Notes: generated from the sequence alone by a model not told the origin. 27,484 nucleotides of DNA from Actinomycetota bacterium (GCA_023475715.1 JAMCVO010000192.1:1-27484), one strand, 5' to 3'; positions 14,942 to 24,137 are shown, numbered from the stretch's first letter. Numbers and translations are program-made.

Positions 14942-16126
14942 ATGAAAAGTTTAAACAGAGTTGGCCAATTAAAAACAAAAATTTTTTCAAATATCATGCT
15001 GATAGGCCTTGTCAGTCTTTTTGTTGATATGAGCACTGAAATGGTTTACCCGCTGGTTCCACTATTTTTGACATCAACCCTTGGTGTAACTCCTGCAATT
15101 GTTGGCATTATAGAGGGAATCGCAGAAAGCATAGCTTCACTGCTTAAAGTATTCAGTGGTTATATAGGAGACATATATCATCGTAAAAAACATCTTATGT
15201 TTTTCGGATATTCAGCGGCAGTGATTTATAAAATTTTATTATTATTTTCAGCTTCATGGGCCGGAGTTCTTGCAGCAAGGGTCATAGACCGCACAGGAAA
15301 AGGCATCCGTACCGCACCTCGCGATGCGCTTGTTGCTCAGTCAAGCGATGAGAAAAAACTCGGAAAGTCCTTTGGCTTGCATAAGATGCTTGATATGGCT
15401 GGCTCCTCACTTGGTGCGCTGCTGGCGTTTGTATTTATTGCAACTAACTTTGGATTTCATAAGGCTTTCATCTTTTCAATTATTCCCGCTGTTATCGGTA
15501 TCCTAATTATATCTGCCGTTAAGGAGGACAAAAGCAGAAAAATTACAGATAAAAAATTTACACTTAAAGGCATGAGGTTGGATAACAAGCTTAAACTTTA
15601 CCTTGCAGCCATGTTTATATTTAGTCTTGGTAACTCGTCGAACTTCTTTTTGCTTTTAAAAGCGAAGGAACGCGGTTTTTCAGTCTCGCAAGTAATACTA
15701 TTATACCTAATTTTCAATATTTCAGCGTCTATTCTTGCCATACCTTCCGGTAAATTATCCGATAAATTAGGAAGGAGCGCTATTTTGGTGCCAGGATATA
15801 TAATTTTTGGACTCGTATATATTGGTTTTGCTCTTTTAACGACAAAAATATCAATTGTTTTACTTTTTGTTGCTTATGGAGCTTATACTGCTTTTATCAG
15901 CGGCACAGAAAGAGCGTTTATAGCTGAAACCTCTCCTGCAGGTCTGAAGTGTACGGTACTTGGTCTTTATGGAATGCTGCAAGGCTTCGGCCTGCTTCTG
16001 TCCTCAATTATTGCCGGTGTTATGTGGGACCATATCAGTTCCAATGCCCCATTCTGGTTTGGAGGTATCCTGGGTATTGTTTCAGCATTTGCTATAGCAA
16101 TTATATTGGGTAAAAAAATAATATAA
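14942..16126 (+). CDS. MFS transporter
   Basis: A major facilitator superfamily protein of about 394 residues with roughly 12 hydrophobic membrane segments. The opening LVSLFVDMSTEMVYPLVPLF, the segment GIIEGIAESIASLLKVFSGY, and the loop motif DRTGKGIRTAPRDALVAQSS define a bacterial MFS group of presumed exporters. The start is uncertain. ATG 14942 lies 13 bp after the regulator's stop and fits the family start, but the best ribosome-binding site (GGAG, 14921-14924) is 17 bases away. In-frame ATGs at 14906 and 14870 would overlap the regulator. It forms an operon with the ChrB-like gene. The substrate is unknown; oxyanion or drug export would suit the context, but that is inference. Confidence 0.5.
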   Translation: MKSLNRVGQLKTKIFSNIMLIGLVSLFVDMSTEMVYPLVPLFLTSTLGVTPAIVGIIEGIAESIASLLKVFSGYIGDIYHRKKHLMFFGYSAAVIYKILLLFSASWAGVLAARVIDRTGKGIRTAPRDALVAQSSDEKKLGKSFGLHKMLDMAGSSLGALLAFVFIATNFGFHKAFIFSIIPAVIGILIISAVKEDKSRKITDKKFTLKGMRLDNKLKLYLAAMFIFSLGNSSNFFLLLKAKERGFSVSQVILLYLIFNISASILAIPSGKLSDKLGRSAILVPGYIIFGLVYIGFALLTTKISIVLLFVAYGAYTAFISGTERAFIAETSPAGLKCTVLGLYGMLQGFGLLLSSIIAGVMWDHISSNAPFWFGGILGIVSAFAIAIILGKKII

Positions 16127-16198
16127 TCGCTCTATCCGTAAACAAGTATGGATTTTAAATAAAAACAGCGGATATTCCATATAAAGCAATAATTGAAC

Positions 16199-16370
16199 CT
16201 GCATTTCTAAAAATACAGAAGCCAATATAAAAAATGCTATCGAAGCTTACAGCGAAGCATTAAAAATTTTCACTATTGAAAAATACCCTGAGAATTATTC
16301 CATAGCACAGAATGCAATTTCTCTTGCATATACCCAACTTGCACAAATAAGCGGCAGTGAAGAAAATTAA
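16199..16370 (+). pseudogene. TPR-protein C-terminal remnant
   Basis: The plus strand reads NIKNAIEAYSEALKIFTIEK, then YPENYSIAQNAISLAYTQLA and a stop at 16368-16370. The pattern AIEAY.EALK.FT.EKYP..YA..Q..L..AY..LA is that of tetratricopeptide repeats of the kind found in CHAT and signalling proteins. There is no start codon: a TGA closes the frame just upstream. The stop overlaps that of ppdK on the other strand. It is the tail of a lost gene, perhaps removed when the transporter island arrived. Confidence 0.5.
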
Positions 16371-18988
16371 TTTTTCAGTGCTGCCTGGGCCGCTGCAAGC
16401 CTTGCAATTGGAACCCTGTAAGGTGAACAGCTCACATAATCCATACCGACTATATGACAGAATTCTACTGAAGACGGGTCTCCTCCATGCTCTCCGCAGA
16501 TTCCAATCTTGAGATTGCTTCTGGTTTTTTTGCCCTTTTGGATTGCAAGCTTTACCAGTTCTCCTACCCCGTTCCGGTCAAGTGTTGCAAACGGATCTTT
16601 CTCAAGGATCCCTTTTTTGATATAATCCGGCAGGAACTTTCCTGAATCATCCCTTGAAAATCCAAAAGTTAACTGTGTAAGGTCATTTGTTCCAAAACTG
16701 AAGAATTCCGCTTCCGCAGCAATTTCATCAGCAACAATGCAGGCCCTTGGAATTTCTATCATTGTTCCGACTTTATATTCCAGCTTGACATTATTTTTCT
16801 TTATGAGCTCATCTGAAATTTCAACAATCTGTCCTTTTAAAAGCTTGACCTCATTGGCTATTCCAACTACGGGAATCATAATTTCAGGCTTGACGATTAT
16901 ACCCTTTTTTGTAAGCTCAACTGCAGCTTCAATTATTGCTCTTGTCTGCATTTCAAGAATTTCAGGATATGTAATAGGAAGCCTGCAGCCTCTGTGCCCC
17001 ATCATAGGGTTTATTTCATGAAGTGATTTTATTGTATTTTTCAGCTCATCAAATTCAAGTCCAAGCTCTTTTGCAAGTTCCTCGATATCTGAATCCTCGG
17101 TCGGAAGGAATTCATGAAGTGGAGGATCAAGAAGTCTTATGGTAACAGGAAGGCCCTGCATAACTTCGAATATTTCTATGAAATCCTTTTTCTGGAAAGG
17201 CAGCAGGGTCATTAAAGCATCTCTTCTATCCTTTTCATTTCTTGCAACAATCATCTTTCTGACAGCTTTTATTCGGGTTTCTTCGAAGAACATATGCTCT
17301 GTTCTGCATAGACCAATTCCGGCTGCACCGAATTTTAATGCAACTTCTGAATCTTTCGGGGTATCTGCATTGGCCCTGACACCGAGTTTTCTGAATTCAT
17401 CGACCCATTTCATGAATATTCCAAAATTTCCTGAAAGCTCTGCGTCAACAACAGGAATCTGGCCCAGATATACCTGTCCGGTGCTACCGTCGAGGGTTAT
17501 CCAGTCTCCTTTGTTTACTTTTATATCTTTTGCTGTGAAATATCCTTTTTTTTCAAAAACTCTTATTTCTTCGCACCCTGCGACACAGCTCTTGCCCATG
17601 CCTCTTGCCACAACTGCGGCATGTGATGTCATACCGCCTCTTGCAGTAAGTATGCCCTGGGCAGTTGCCATACCTTCGATATCTTCAGGTGATGTCTCAG
17701 TTCTTACCAGAATTACTTTTTTGCCTTCTTTTGCTTCCCGCACCGCATCGTCTGCATGGAACACAACCATTCCTACTGCTGCACCAGGAGATGCCGGAAG
17801 TCCTTTTGCTATCAACTTTGCCTTATCCTGTGCTTTTTTATCAAGCTGTTTGTGGAGGAGATGATCAATCTGTTCAGGATCAATTCTCATAACAGCAGTT
17901 TTTTTATCTATCAATCCTTCATTTACCATGTCAACAGCTGCCTGCAATGCAGCAGCGGCTGTCCTTTTACCTGTTCTGGTCTGCAGCATGAAAAGTCTGC
18001 CTTCCTGAAAAGTAAACTCCATGTCCTGCATGTCCCTGTAATGATTTTCGAGCTTTTTGAATATATCAATTAATTGATTATAAATTTCAGGCATTTCCTC
18101 TTTTAATTTTGAGATTGACTGTGGTGTCCTGATTCCTGCAACAACATCTTCACCCTGTGCATTTATAAGATACTCGCCATATTCCTTGTTTTCCCCTGTT
18201 GAAGGGCTTCTGCTGAATGCAACACCCGTACCTGAGTGATTACCCATATTTCCAAAAACCATGGTCTGAACATTTACAGCGGTGCCCAAATCATGAGGAA
18301 TACCATTAAGATTACGATATGTTATTGCTCTCTTGTTGTTCCAAGAATCAAAAACAGCATCAATGGCCATTTTGAGCTGTGTTTTTGGATCCTGTGGAAA
18401 ATTTATACCTTTTTCATCTTTGATTATTTTTTTATAGTCCTCAACAAGCTCTTTTAGATCAACTGCAGTGAGATCCGTATCAATCTTAGCATTTTTTTCT
18501 GTTTTTTTTGCTTGAATTGCATGCTCAAATTCATCGTGGGAAACCCCCATTACCACATTTCCAAACATCTGGATGAATCTTCTGTAAGAATCCCACCCAA
18601 ACCTTTCATTTCCGGATTTTTGAATCAAAGCCATTACCGTTTCGTCATTAAGACCGAGATTTAGAACAGTATCCATCATTCCTGGCATGGAAACTGCAGC
18701 ACCCGATCTTACTGAAACTAAAAGCGGGTTTTTCTTATCATTAAATTTCATCCCCATTTTATCTTCAAGCTTTTTAAGGTTTTCATCTATCTGCTTTTCA
18801 AGACCTTCCGGATATTTTTTGCCTAATTCATTAAACAGAATACAAGCCTCTGTAGTTATAGTAAAACCCGGCGGAACAGGCAGGCCGATATTTGTCATTT
18901 CAGATAAATTTGCACCTTTGCCGCCTAGAAGTTTTTTCATATCTCTCGTACCTTCGCCAAAGAAATATACATATTGTTTGTCAGTCAT
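16367..18988 (-). CDS. ppdK: Pyruvate, phosphate dikinase
   Basis: An 873-residue enzyme that interconverts pyruvate + ATP + phosphate and phosphoenolpyruvate + AMP + pyrophosphate, typical of anaerobes using pyrophosphate-linked glycolysis or gluconeogenesis. The N-terminal nucleotide-binding domain begins at LLGGKGANLSEMTNIGLPVP and has RSGAAVSMPGMMDTVLNLGL. The swivelling phosphohistidine domain has GGMTSHAAVVARGMGK with catalytic H456. The C-terminal PEP/pyruvate barrel has MGHRGCRL and ends with GICGEHGGDPSS, where C831 is the proton donor. The length equals that of the clostridial enzyme. AGGAGG lies 11 bases before the ATG, a rather long spacing. A MITE-like element lies between ppdK and glyS, so it probably has its own promoter. 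Confidence 0.5.
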   Translation of the reverse strand: MTDKQYVYFFGEGTRDMKKLLGGKGANLSEMTNIGLPVPPGFTITTEACILFNELGKKYPEGLEKQIDENLKKLEDKMGMKFNDKKNPLLVSVRSGAAVSMPGMMDTVLNLGLNDETVMALIQKSGNERFGWDSYRRFIQMFGNVVMGVSHDEFEHAIQAKKTEKNAKIDTDLTAVDLKELVEDYKKIIKDEKGINFPQDPKTQLKMAIDAVFDSWNNKRAITYRNLNGIPHDLGTAVNVQTMVFGNMGNHSGTGVAFSRSPSTGENKEYGEYLINAQGEDVVAGIRTPQSISKLKEEMPEIYNQLIDIFKKLENHYRDMQDMEFTFQEGRLFMLQTRTGKRTAAAALQAAVDMVNEGLIDKKTAVMRIDPEQIDHLLHKQLDKKAQDKAKLIAKGLPASPGAAVGMVVFHADDAVREAKEGKKVILVRTETSPEDIEGMATAQGILTARGGMTSHAAVVARGMGKSCVAGCEEIRVFEKKGYFTAKDIKVNKGDWITLDGSTGQVYLGQIPVVDAELSGNFGIFMKWVDEFRKLGVRANADTPKDSEVALKFGAAGIGLCRTEHMFFEETRIKAVRKMIVARNEKDRRDALMTLLPFQKKDFIEIFEVMQGLPVTIRLLDPPLHEFLPTEDSDIEELAKELGLEFDELKNTIKSLHEINPMMGHRGCRLPITYPEILEMQTRAIIEAAVELTKKGIIVKPEIMIPVVGIANEVKLLKGQIVEISDELIKKNNVKLEYKVGTMIEIPRACIVADEIAAEAEFFSFGTNDLTQLTFGFSRDDSGKFLPDYIKKGILEKDPFATLDRNGVGELVKLAIQKGKKTRSNLKIGICGEHGGDPSSVEFCHIVGMDYVSCSPYRVPIARLAAAQAALKN

Positions 18989-19088
18989 TTACTGCCATAC
19001 CTCCTAATAAATTTATAACTTAAGTATCATAATAATTTTAATAATCCGCCATTGAACCATAACCTGGCAGTTATTATTATTTTAAGTT

Positions 19089-19308
19089 AGCATCTAAAAT
19101 TTCGTGATAAAAAATAAATTGATAAGCCATGATGGGTATTGAGAAAACCATTTGAAGGCTTAAGCGGGCATGGTTCCTCCTCCGGGAGGAGAGCTGAGCC
19201 TGAAACTGAGCTGGCTTTTACCCGCCGGGGAAAAGCCAGCGTGTTTTTGAAATACCCATCATGGCCCTTAAAATTTTCCTTTATTGCTATCATGAAATTT
19301 TAGATGCT
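19089..19308. mobile_element. MITE-like element, complete copy 2, nested palindromes
   Basis: A 220-bp element with 21-bp terminal inverted repeats (AGCATCTAAAATTTCGTGAT... against the inverse of ...ATCATGAAATTTTAGATGCT, one mismatch). A second perfect 15-bp inverted repeat lies inside it (19126-19140 / 19251-19265). Within that are a 10-bp hairpin (19210-19219 / 19231-19240) and a 6-bp hairpin with a TCCG loop (19175-19190). The interior is GC-rich against an AT-rich background. No transposase is encoded, so it would be a non-autonomous element. Its structure suggests a folded RNA if transcribed. Confidence 0.5.
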
Positions 19309-19317
19309 TTCTTATTT

Positions 19318-19361
19318 AAAAGAATTTCGCTTTGCAAGCAGAAACCAGAATAAAAAGCGAA
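19318..19361 (-). terminator. Candidate terminator after glyS
   Basis: TTCGCTTT (19326-19333) pairs with AAAGCGAA (19354-19361) over a 20-base loop. On the minus strand the second arm is followed by ATTCTTTT. It lies about 30 bp past the glyS stop. The long loop makes it a moderate candidate. Confidence 0.5.
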
Positions 19362-19391
19362 TTTTTAATGGTATCAAAAAAAAGTAAAAAG

Positions 19392-21500
19392 TTAAACAAT
19401 TTTTGAAAAGTCAGCAAATAAGAGGTACAAAGAGGAACTTTCTTTCACAAGATTTATTCTGTTGGTTCTTATAGTCTCATCATTATCCATAACCAGCACC
19501 TTGTCAAAAAAAATATTAATTGAATTGCCGAATTCTGTAAGTTCCGCAAGAGCCTCTGAATATTTCCCTTCAACCATGTGTCGTCTTATAATATTGCTCT
19601 TATTGGTTATCTGGCTGAAAAGTTCTTTTTCAAATTCATCAGAAAGAAGCCCGGGCCGGATTTCTGAAAACCTTCTCCCTTTTATAATGTTTTTGCACCT
19701 GATCATAGGAGCTGAGAGTTTCTCAATATTTTCGGCGCTTAGATAATTCTCTATGGCTCTGTAACGCAGGTCCATATCGATAATCGAAAAGCAATTTGCC
19801 CCAAGGATAGCATCCAGTATATCGATTCTTTTATTCTGTTTTTCCAGTTGAAATTTATATCTTGCGGTAACGAATTCAACCACATCATTTATTATTTTTG
19901 TCCTGTCAACATTGCTGAAATTGAATTTTTCTAGATACAGATCTATGCTGAAAGCAGACAATTTCAAAAGATCAATATCGTAACCTTTCTTAAGTGCCGT
20001 AAGAATTATGCCTGAAGCTTTTCTCCTTAGCGCAAAGGGGTCTTCTGATCCTGAAGGGAGATTGCCGGCTAAAAACATTCCGGCGATTGTATCTATCTTA
20101 TCAGCAATTGACAGTATGGCTCCTGTATCAGTATCGGGCAATATATCTCCCGCAACCCTGGGAAGATAATGTTCAAATATTGCACTGGCAACATCTGTAT
20201 TTTCACCTTTTTCTTTTGCATATTCGCTTCCGACAAGACCCTGAAGCTCGGGAAATTCAATAACAAGATTGGCTACAAGGTCGCACTTGCAAAGCATGCT
20301 TGCTCTTATCAAATCGACAGAAACAGATTCTTTCTTTAATATACCCCTAGAGTTCAGAATTTCAGCTATGGAAATGCATATGTTCTCAAGCCGTTTGGAT
20401 TTTTCATAAAGTGTTCCCAGCCTGGAATAAAAAATGACACCTTTCAGTTTTTCATGCCAGGTTTCAAAGCTGGTTTTTTTATCTTCTTCGTAAAAGAACC
20501 TTGCATCGCTTAATCTTGCACGAAGAACCCGCTCATTGCCTCTGATTATTTCACCTTTTTTATCTGAAATTCCATTCTGGATCACTATAAAACGTGTTGT
20601 AACATTGCCAGCTTTATCAACTGTCGCAAAATATCTTTGATGATGCTGGATAGCCTTAATAAGTATTTCTCGGGGAATATAAAGAAATTCTCTTGGGAAG
20701 TTGCCCACAAGCACATTGGGTATTTCAGCAAGATTTACAACCTCACCTAGAAGCCCTTCATCAAGTACAGCCTTGAAATTATTTTTCCACTGGCTTTCCT
20801 CAAGTTTTTTTATACCAGTCAGTATAAGCTGTCTTCTTTTTTCTGTATCAATCACCACATTTAAACCTTGGAGCAGTTCAATATAGGAATTAAGATCGGT
20901 ACTGCGAATTATTGTGGGTTTTCCATTTAAGGTCCTGTGGCCGAATGTCTTATTTGAGGAAGCCAGGTTTTCAATACTGAAATTTATTGTCTCTTTTCCA
21001 TATATTGCGGCTATCCACCTGATTGGACGGGCAAATCTTATACTATAATCTCCCCAGGTCATTTGCTTGTTGAAAGTCATCGAAGTTATTACATCTTTTA
21101 GAATTTCCGGCAGCAATTTTTCAGTTTGCCTGCCTTCTTCCACTACTTTTACGGTTAAATAAATGCCTCTTGGCGTTTCGACGGGTTGCAGATCCTCAAT
21201 ACCGACATTTAAACTCTTTACAAAGCCCACAGCCGCACCTGTAGGTTTGCCGCTGCTGTCAAAGGCTATATTTTTTGGAGGGCCCATTATTATTTTTTCC
21301 TGGGTTTGCTGCATCTGGTCAAGATCTTTAACAAAAGCTACGAGCCTTCTTGGAGTGCCGTATGAAATTACTTTGCTAAAGTTTATCCTATTGCCGGTTA
21401 ATTTTTCTTCCAGCAGAGTTTTTATGTTCCTGATACCTTCGATAAGACATGATGAAGGCAGTTCCTCGGTTCCGATTTCAAATAATAGGTTCTTTCCCAT
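19392..21500 (-). CDS. glyS: Glycyl-tRNA synthetase beta subunit
   Basis: The 702-residue beta chain of the tetrameric (alpha2beta2) bacterial glycyl-tRNA synthetase, which binds tRNA-Gly and supports charging by the alpha chain. Diagnostic segments are LLFEIGTEELPSSCL (5-19), YGTPRRLVAFVKDLDQ, RPIRWIAAIYGKE, and the HD-like block SIADKIDTIAGMFLAGNLPSGSED. The C-terminal DALR-like anticodon-binding region follows. The length is normal. It lies 35 bp downstream of glyQ on the same strand, the usual alpha-then-beta order. Use of this heterotetrameric form rather than the single-chain enzyme is itself a weak taxonomic clue. Confidence 0.5.
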   Translation of the reverse strand: MGKNLLFEIGTEELPSSCLIEGIRNIKTLLEEKLTGNRINFSKVISYGTPRRLVAFVKDLDQMQQTQEKIIMGPPKNIAFDSSGKPTGAAVGFVKSLNVGIEDLQPVETPRGIYLTVKVVEEGRQTEKLLPEILKDVITSMTFNKQMTWGDYSIRFARPIRWIAAIYGKETINFSIENLASSNKTFGHRTLNGKPTIIRSTDLNSYIELLQGLNVVIDTEKRRQLILTGIKKLEESQWKNNFKAVLDEGLLGEVVNLAEIPNVLVGNFPREFLYIPREILIKAIQHHQRYFATVDKAGNVTTRFIVIQNGISDKKGEIIRGNERVLRARLSDARFFYEEDKKTSFETWHEKLKGVIFYSRLGTLYEKSKRLENICISIAEILNSRGILKKESVSVDLIRASMLCKCDLVANLVIEFPELQGLVGSEYAKEKGENTDVASAIFEHYLPRVAGDILPDTDTGAILSIADKIDTIAGMFLAGNLPSGSEDPFALRRKASGIILTALKKGYDIDLLKLSAFSIDLYLEKFNFSNVDRTKIINDVVEFVTARYKFQLEKQNKRIDILDAILGANCFSIIDMDLRYRAIENYLSAENIEKLSAPMIRCKNIIKGRRFSEIRPGLLSDEFEKELFSQITNKSNIIRRHMVEGKYSEALAELTEFGNSINIFFDKVLVMDNDETIRTNRINLVKESSSLYLLFADFSKIV

Positions 21501-21535
21501 GATTTCCTATAGTTTCCCACAAAAACATTTAATAA

Positions 21536-22408
21536 TTATTTTGTTTTCAAAAGCGGAAAGCCCAATTTTTCCCTTTGTGCAAGATATGCACCACAAAGAG
21601 CTTTTGCAAGATTTCTGACTCTTGAAATATATGATGTCCTTTCTGAAACACTGATTGCTTCTCTTGCATCAAGCAGGTTAAAAATATGGGAGCATTTAAG
21701 GACATACTCATGAGCCGGAAATACTAGCTCTTTTTCAATTATCCTTGCGAATTCCTTTTCATATTTTGCAAACAAATCAAGAAGCATTGCGACATCGGCA
21801 ATATCAAAATTATATTGCGACCACTGTTTTTCAGATTCAAACTGGACGTCTCCATAAGTCATAGAGTCGGACCAGTTAAGTTCCCAGAAACTGTCTTTGT
21901 CCTGCAGATACATAGCTATTCTCTCAAGCCCATATGTAAGTTCGGCAGAAACAGGCTTTAATACAAAACCGCCCATTTGCTGGAAATAAGTGAATTGCGT
22001 AATCTCCATTCCATCGGCCCAGACTTCCCATCCAAGGCCCGCGGCACCGATTGTTGGCGATTGCCAATCATCTTCAACAAACCTTATGTCATGCTCTTTA
22101 AGATTTATCCCCAGACATGCAAGTGAACCAAGATAGAGATTAACGACATCATCCGGAGATGGTTTCAGCAATACCTGGAACTGGTAATAATACTGGGTCC
22201 TGAAGGGGTTTTCGCCATACCGTCCATCAGTCGGCCTGCGGCTCGGTTCAACGTATGCAACCTTCCAGGGCTCAGGACCAAGACACCTGAGGAAAGTATC
22301 TGCATTAAAAGTACCGGCACCTTTTTCAAGATCAAGCGGCTGTCTTATCAGACAGCCATTATCGGCCCAGTATTTCTGCAGATTAAAAATTATGTCCTGA
22401 AAATTCAT
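21536..22408 (-). CDS. glyQ: Glycyl-tRNA synthetase alpha subunit
   Basis: The 290-residue catalytic alpha chain, which forms glycyl-adenylate and passes glycine to tRNA. It begins [20 protein letters not shown] and contains the hallmark block [20 protein letters not shown], then [20 protein letters not shown], the class II motif 2 region. [20 protein letters not shown], close to motif 3, comes later. The length is typical. It lies 34 bp after recO and 35 bp before glyS, so recO-glyQ-glyS is one transcription unit. Nothing unusual is seen. Confidence 0.5.
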   Translation of the reverse strand: MNFQDIIFNLQKYWADNGCLIRQPLDLEKGAGTFNADTFLRCLGPEPWKVAYVEPSRRPTDGRYGENPFRTQYYYQFQVLLKPSPDDVVNLYLGSLACLGINLKEHDIRFVEDDWQSPTIGAAGLGWEVWADGMEITQFTYFQQMGGFVLKPVSAELTYGLERIAMYLQDKDSFWELNWSDSMTYGDVQFESEKQWSQYNFDIADVAMLLDLFAKYEKEFARIIEKELVFPAHEYVLKCSHIFNLLDAREAISVSERTSYISRVRNLAKALCGAYLAQREKLGFPLLKTK

Positions 22409-22442
22409 AATTTTCTTATTTTAATTATAATGACTTCAATAG

Positions 22443-23261
22443 TCAATTTGGATTGTTTTTGATGCTGCCGCTTACCCCTGCAGCAAATTTATTTAAATAA
22501 TTACAGCAATCTATATGGCAGTCCGTATGGTAGTTAAAATAGCTGCTGATTAATTTATACACATCCTCCAGAACTATCCTGTCAAACTCAATACCCCTAA
22601 AATCCTTAAACCTTCTGCTGAAAAGGTCTGAAATTAAGATATAATGCGGCAGGCTTAAATCTTTTTTCATGTCAGGCATGTTTTCTGCAGATTTGGAGCA
22701 AACTGGACAAAGAACCCCGCCCATTTTTATTGAAAATGAAATTTTGCCTGATTTTTCCCCTGCTATTGTCGTACCGCACCTGATGCAATTTTCAATTATG
22801 GGGGCATATCCGGTAATCTTTAAAAACTTTGCAATAAAAAAACATGTGACTTTTTCTATCGAATAAATGTCATCTTTCGAAAGATTGTCTATTTCATTGA
22901 AACAAACATAAATTAACTTGAAGAGTACCGGAGAAGCTTCATTGGTATGAAGATGCATTTTTAAAACTATTTCACTTATAAGCTGGCAAAAAATAAACTT
23001 GTTAAAATCAAGAGGAATATTGCTGAAATTCCTTAAAATCTCGGCATTTGTTATTATATCCAGGCTTTTACCTGAAGCAAGCTCGAGATCGATAAAATTG
23101 AATAATTCCAGCCTGCCTCCAAATTTACTCTTTATTTTTCTTGCCCCTTTTGCCACTGCATCAATCAACCCATTTTTTTGGGAATAAAGCTTGATTATCT
23201 TATCTGCCTCACCAAGCTTATAAGTTTTTAAAATGATGGCTTTTGCTCTATAAGAAGACAT
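22443..23261 (-). CDS. recO: DNA repair protein RecO
   Basis: A 272-residue recombination mediator that, with RecR, loads RecA on gapped DNA and anneals strands. The N-terminal OB-fold begins YRAKAIILKTYKLGEADKII and continues to KGARKIKSKFGGRLELFN. The helical C-terminal domain carries a zinc finger (C159, C162, C185, C188: CIRCG and CPVCS). It follows era and deoC and precedes glyQ, the era-recO-glyQS order familiar from Firmicutes. The 60-bp palindromic element (copy 3) lies between deoC and recO and would be part of any read-through transcript. Confidence 0.5.
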   Translation of the reverse strand: MSSYRAKAIILKTYKLGEADKIIKLYSQKNGLIDAVAKGARKIKSKFGGRLELFNFIDLELASGKSLDIITNAEILRNFSNIPLDFNKFIFCQLISEIVLKMHLHTNEASPVLFKLIYVCFNEIDNLSKDDIYSIEKVTCFFIAKFLKITGYAPIIENCIRCGTTIAGEKSGKISFSIKMGGVLCPVCSKSAENMPDMKKDLSLPHYILISDLFSRRFKDFRGIEFDRIVLEDVYKLISSYFNYHTDCHIDCCNYLNKFAAGVSGSIKNNPN

Positions 23262-23319
23262 TATTTTTATATTTTATAAAAACTAATTTATTAATACGAC
23301 AATGTTAAAAGTCTTAGTT

Positions 23320-23379
23320 AGCATCTAAAATTTCGTGATAAAAATTTTCCTTTATTGCTATCACGAAATTTTAGGTGCT
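23320..23379. mobile_element. MITE-like element, 60-bp deletion form (copy 3)
   Basis: The 21-bp ends AGCATCTAAAATTTCGTGAT... and ...ATCACGAAATTTTAGGTGCT (one mismatch) flank 18 bp shared with the right end of copy 2. It equals copy 2 with its middle removed. It begins 9 bp after the deoC stop and would form a long hairpin in the deoC-recO transcript, without a T-tract. Confidence 0.5.
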
Positions 23380-23388
23380 TCCATAGAT

Positions 23389-24102
23389 TTACTTATCAAA
23401 AAGCTCGACATATTCATCTATAATATTCAAACCGCTGCTGGTGCCAAGTCTTGTGGCACCTGCATCGATAAGAGCTTGTGCATCCTTGAATGTTTTTATT
23501 CCACCTGCTGCCTTTACTCCTATGTTTCGCGTGACAACTTCCCTTATCAGTCTTACGTCATCCAGCTCGGCACCCCTTGTGCCAAAACCGGTAGAAGTTT
23601 TAATAAAATCTGCCCCTGACTCTTCAATTATTTTACAGACTTTTCTTACTTCATCTTTTTCAAGGGCACCATTTTCTATAACTATTTTAATATTAATATG
23701 CTTGTTATATTCCGCCATTTGCTCTCTTCTTATTACGCTTACTATTATGCCTATTTCTTTTTCTATATATGTGTAATTGCCACTTTTCAGCATCCCCAGA
23801 TTTATAACCACATCCAGCTCATCGGCGCCTTTTTTAACATTATCCCTTGATTCAAACACTTTGGTTTCTATAGTATTTGCACCTAGCGGATATCCTACGA
23901 CAGAGCATATCTTTACATCAGAACCGGAAAGTATTCTTTTTGTTATGGGGATATAGCTTGGATTAATGCAAACAGCAGCAAAATGATTCTTTTTTGCTGT
24001 CACGCATAAAGATTGTACAGCTTGAACGGTTGCTGTGGGATTCAACAATGTCTGGTCAATTGTTTTTGCAAGTTGTTCTCTAGTTAGCGTCTTAACCACC
24101 AA
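23389..24102 (-). CDS. deoC: Deoxyribose-phosphate aldolase
   Basis: A 237-residue class I aldolase that splits 2-deoxyribose 5-phosphate into glyceraldehyde 3-phosphate and acetaldehyde in deoxynucleoside breakdown. The barrel shows DELDVVINLGML with D97, the Schiff-base lysine in DFIKTSTGFGTRG (K168), and the second active-site lysine in GVKAAGGIKTF (K197). The length is normal. There is no ATG at the 5' end. The start must be TTG (24102) or GTG (24099), after a GAAAGGG ribosome-binding site that is very close. It lies 35 bp after era. Its place between era and recO is where many Firmicutes carry cdd, another deoxynucleoside salvage gene. Confidence 0.5.
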   Translation of the reverse strand: MVVKTLTREQLAKTIDQTLLNPTATVQAVQSLCVTAKKNHFAAVCINPSYIPITKRILSGSDVKICSVVGYPLGANTIETKVFESRDNVKKGADELDVVINLGMLKSGNYTYIEKEIGIIVSVIRREQMAEYNKHINIKIVIENGALEKDEVRKVCKIIEESGADFIKTSTGFGTRGAELDDVRLIREVVTRNIGVKAAGGIKTFKDAQALIDAGATRLGTSSGLNIIDEYVELFDK

Positions 24103-24137
24103 CCCTTTCTTTATTTTTTACAATTAAATATTTAATA

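Larger units (their letters stand above)
18989..19391. other. ppdK-glyS intergenic region
   Basis: 403 bp without a protein gene. It holds the ppdK leader (18989-19088), the complete MITE-like copy 2 (19089-19308) and a candidate glyS terminator (19318-19361). The only long open frame in it lies inside the palindromic element and is not a gene. I could not pick a convincing ppdK promoter. Confidence 0.5.

Noticed and set aside
17139..17864. 241-codon plus-strand open frame opposite ppdK
   Set aside because: It is antisense to a fully conserved enzyme, with a Ser/Pro/Ala-rich translation typical of a shadow frame.
19087..19293. 68-codon minus-strand open frame
   Set aside because: It lies wholly inside the palindromic MITE-like element, has no family resemblance, and its coding appearance follows from the inverted repeats.
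21163..21618. 151-codon plus-strand open frame across glyS/glyQ
   Set aside because: It is antisense to two conserved synthetase genes and has no independent features.
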